Assembly: GCA_002419445.1 (NCBI GenBank)
Contig: DIGC01000004.1
Span: forward strand, 1 to 7,761
Reading direction: 5' to 3'
Length of the DNA: 7,761 bases
DNA from: Caryophanales bacterium UBA5732
GTDB taxonomy: Bacteria > Bacillota_I > Bacilli_A > Izemoplasmatales > Hujiaoplasmataceae
The stretch's first letter is position 1. Each line of letters begins with the position of its first letter. This document shows positions 6,511-7,761 of this stretch, in pieces. A program made the translations under genes and the position numbers. The notes beneath the pieces are model-generated. The model worked only from the letters and a program-made list of their open reading frames with translations. It was not told where the DNA came from and made no database searches.

Positions 6511-6870
6511 AATCAAATTATCGGGTAATCGAGCGTAGATTATTTTACGTTAGGAAAGTCCATGCTAGCACAAGCTGAGAGGCTTGTAGCGATTGTGCTA
6601 AACGAACCAATAAGTTTAGGCGTCCTGTAAAAGGACGACGGCGAAGAAATGGATTTAAAAGGCCAAAGTATTCAGAAAGTGCCACAGTGACGAATCACAT
6701 AAAATATATGTGAGTGAAACGGGTAAACCCCTCAAGCTAGAAACCCAAATTATGGTAGGGGCACGGTTAAAGGAGAAATGAATCCATTTAACTGACAGCT
6801 AAAGCTGGAGATAAATGATTACCGACTTTTTAATTAAAGTTACAGAACATGGCTTATAGATAATTTGATT
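6511..6870 (+). ncRNA. rnpB: RNase P RNA, type B-like
   Basis: This is the catalytic RNA of ribonuclease P, which cleaves 5' leaders from pre-tRNA together with the RnpA protein. The universal core is present: GGAAAGTCCATGC (6553-6565, 5' strand of P4), AAAGTGCCACAGTGACGA (6676-6693), GGTAAACCCC (6722-6731), the tRNA-CCA-binding loop with GGT at 6754-6756 in ATGGTAGGGG, GAGATAAATGATTACCG (6808-6824) and ACAGAACATGGCTTA (6842-6856, 3' strand of P4). The ends are set by a perfect 12-bp P1 helix, 6511-6522 with 6859-6870. Other clean stems are TAGCACAA 6566-6573/6593-6600, CGTCCT 6621-6626/6632-6637, TCACATA 6695-6701/6707-6713, GTTAAA 6766-6771/6787-6792 and CAGC 6796-6799/GCTG 6804-6807. The wording follows Bacillus RNase P RNA closely, so I call it type B. 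At about 360 nt it is somewhat shorter than the roughly 400 nt Bacillus RNA. Confidence 0.96.
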
Positions 6871-6875
6871 TTTTT

Positions 6876-6905
6876 AAGCATATAAACCTATTTATATGCT
6901 TTTTT
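6876..6905 (+). terminator. Intrinsic terminator of rnpB
   Basis: AAGCATATAAA (6876-6886) pairs perfectly over 11 bp with TTTATATGCTT (6891-6901) around loop CCTA, followed by a T run (6900-6905). It starts 5 nt after the P1 helix of RNase P RNA, so the primary transcript needs 3' trimming to reach the mature end. Confidence 0.9.
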
Positions 6906-6915
6906 CAAAATAAAA

Positions 6916-6923
6916 AGAGGTGA
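6916..6923 (+). promoter_or_regulatory. Ribosome binding site of lepA, deciding a GTG start
   Basis: AGAGGTGA includes GAGGTGA, fully complementary to the usual 16S 3' end, and lies 5 nt before GTG 6929. There is no in-frame ATG before the conserved LepA G1 motif, so this site selects GTG as start. Confidence 0.85.
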
Positions 6924-6928
6924 GAATT

Positions 6929-7761
6929 GTGAGTGATGAAGCATTAAAAAATCGTCAATCGAGAATTAGAAATTTCTCGATTATTGCCCATATCGATCAC
7001 GGTAAATCAACTTTAGCAGATAGAATATTGGAAATGACGCATTCTGTAGAAATGCGTGATATGAAAAATCAATATTTAGATTCAATGGATTTAGAACGTG
7101 AAAGAGGAATTACCATCAAGTTAAATTCAGTTGAATTAAAATATGATGCTCTAGACAATAATCAATACATTTTCCATTTAATCGATACCCCAGGACATGT
7201 TGACTTTACTTATGAGGTATCAAGATCTTTAGCCGCTTGCGAAGGCGCACTCTTAGTTGTTGATGCCACTCAAGGTATTGAAGCACAAACTTTAGCCAAT
7301 GTTTATCTAGCGTTGGATAATAATTTAGAAATCATCCCAATCATCAATAAAATTGATTTAGAAAATGCTGATGTTGAAGGCGTGAAAAAGCAAATAGCTG
7401 ATACAATAGGTTTAGATCCTGATGATTGTATCATGGTGTCTGCCAAAACTGGTCAAGGCGTCGACCAAGTCTTAGAAGCGATTGTGAAAAGAATACCTGC
7501 CCCAAAAGGCGATAACGACGCTCCGCTTGAAGCTTTGATTTTTGACTCTTTTTATGACAGCTATCGTGGAGTTATCCCCTTGGTAAGAGTCATGAATGGA
7601 ATCTTAAAAATTGGTGACTCGATAAAAATGATGGCCACCGAAGTAAAACATGAAGTGATTGATGTCGGAGTCTATTTACCTAAAGAAGTTAGCCGAACTT
7701 ACTTAGCGACCGGTGATGTTGGCTGGATTAGCGCTTCGATAAAGGACATTGAGAAAATTCA
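6929..7761 (+). CDS. lepA: Elongation factor 4 (LepA GTPase), 5' part
   Basis: This is the first 277 codons of LepA/EF-4, a ribosome-associated translational GTPase of about 600 residues that acts on stalled or assembling ribosomes; the rest lies beyond the window. The G motifs are intact: G1 AHIDHGKST (20-28), G2 region RERGITI (57-63), G3 DTPGH (86-90) with catalytic His90, G4 NKID (140-143) and G5 SAK (171-173). QYLDSMDLERERGITIK is the LepA-type switch sequence and separates it from EF-G and EF-Tu. Domain II begins near residue 198 (PLEALIFDSFYDSYRGV). The start is GTG 6929 with a strong ribosome binding site. The gene follows the rnpB terminator by only about 23 nt, and I see no convincing promoter in that gap, so it may depend on read-through. 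Confidence 0.97.
   Translation, partial: MSDEALKNRQSRIRNFSIIAHIDHGKSTLADRILEMTHSVEMRDMKNQYLDSMDLERERGITIKLNSVELKYDALDNNQYIFHLIDTPGHVDFTYEVSRSLAACEGALLVVDATQGIEAQTLANVYLALDNNLEIIPIINKIDLENADVEGVKKQIADTIGLDPDDCIMVSAKTGQGVDQVLEAIVKRIPAPKGDNDAPLEALIFDSFYDSYRGVIPLVRVMNGILKIGDSIKMMATEVKHEVIDVGVYLPKEVSRTYLATGDVGWISASIKDIEKI

Overview
The window is AT-rich bacterial chromosome read entirely on the + strand. It looks like a low-GC Firmicutes/Tenericutes-type genome. The evidence is the strong GGAGG-type ribosome binding sites, the rpsO-pnp pair, a type B-looking RNase P RNA, and the Bacillus-like wording of Lon, PNPase and LepA. UGA is a stop here: the membrane protein, the DUF2779 protein and pnp all end in TGA, and every Trp I read is TGG. 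That argues against Mycoplasma/Spiroplasma, which read UGA as Trp. It fits a standard-code relative such as the Acholeplasma/Izemoplasma/RF39 side of the Mollicutes, or a related Bacillota lineage. I cannot name the species.

Layout. 1-1029 is the 3' part of lon (end of the AAA+ module and the whole protease domain), closed by a hairpin terminator that starts inside the stop codon. 1082-3878 is a tight three-gene unit: a YczE-like membrane protein, a Nudix hydrolase overlapping it by 23 nt, and a large DUF2779 protein 12 nt further on. The DUF2779 protein reads as a Cas4/RecB-like N-terminal half with four candidate Fe-S cysteines, followed by a DEDDy (RNase H-fold) exonuclease half. Its biological role is unknown to me.

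3875-6930 is an RNA-centred housekeeping block: rpsO (ribosomal protein S15) with its own promoter and a structured leader, then a terminator; pnp (PNPase) with its own promoter; rnpB (RNase P RNA) with its own promoter and terminator. The window ends in the first 277 codons of lepA (EF-4), which starts at GTG.

How the parts relate. S15 probably represses its own mRNA through the leader, which can be drawn as an H-type pseudoknot whose loop also complements the Shine-Dalgarno. PNPase degrades RNA, RNase P matures tRNA, and S15 and LepA act on the 30S subunit and the translating ribosome. Packing is very tight: the rpsO -35 box overlaps the stop codon of the DUF2779 gene, and the extended -10 of rnpB overlaps the stop codon of pnp. 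I see no tRNA, insertion sequence, CRISPR array or phage gene. Most of the window is ordinary core genome. The least understood item is the DUF2779 nuclease-like gene and its small operon.
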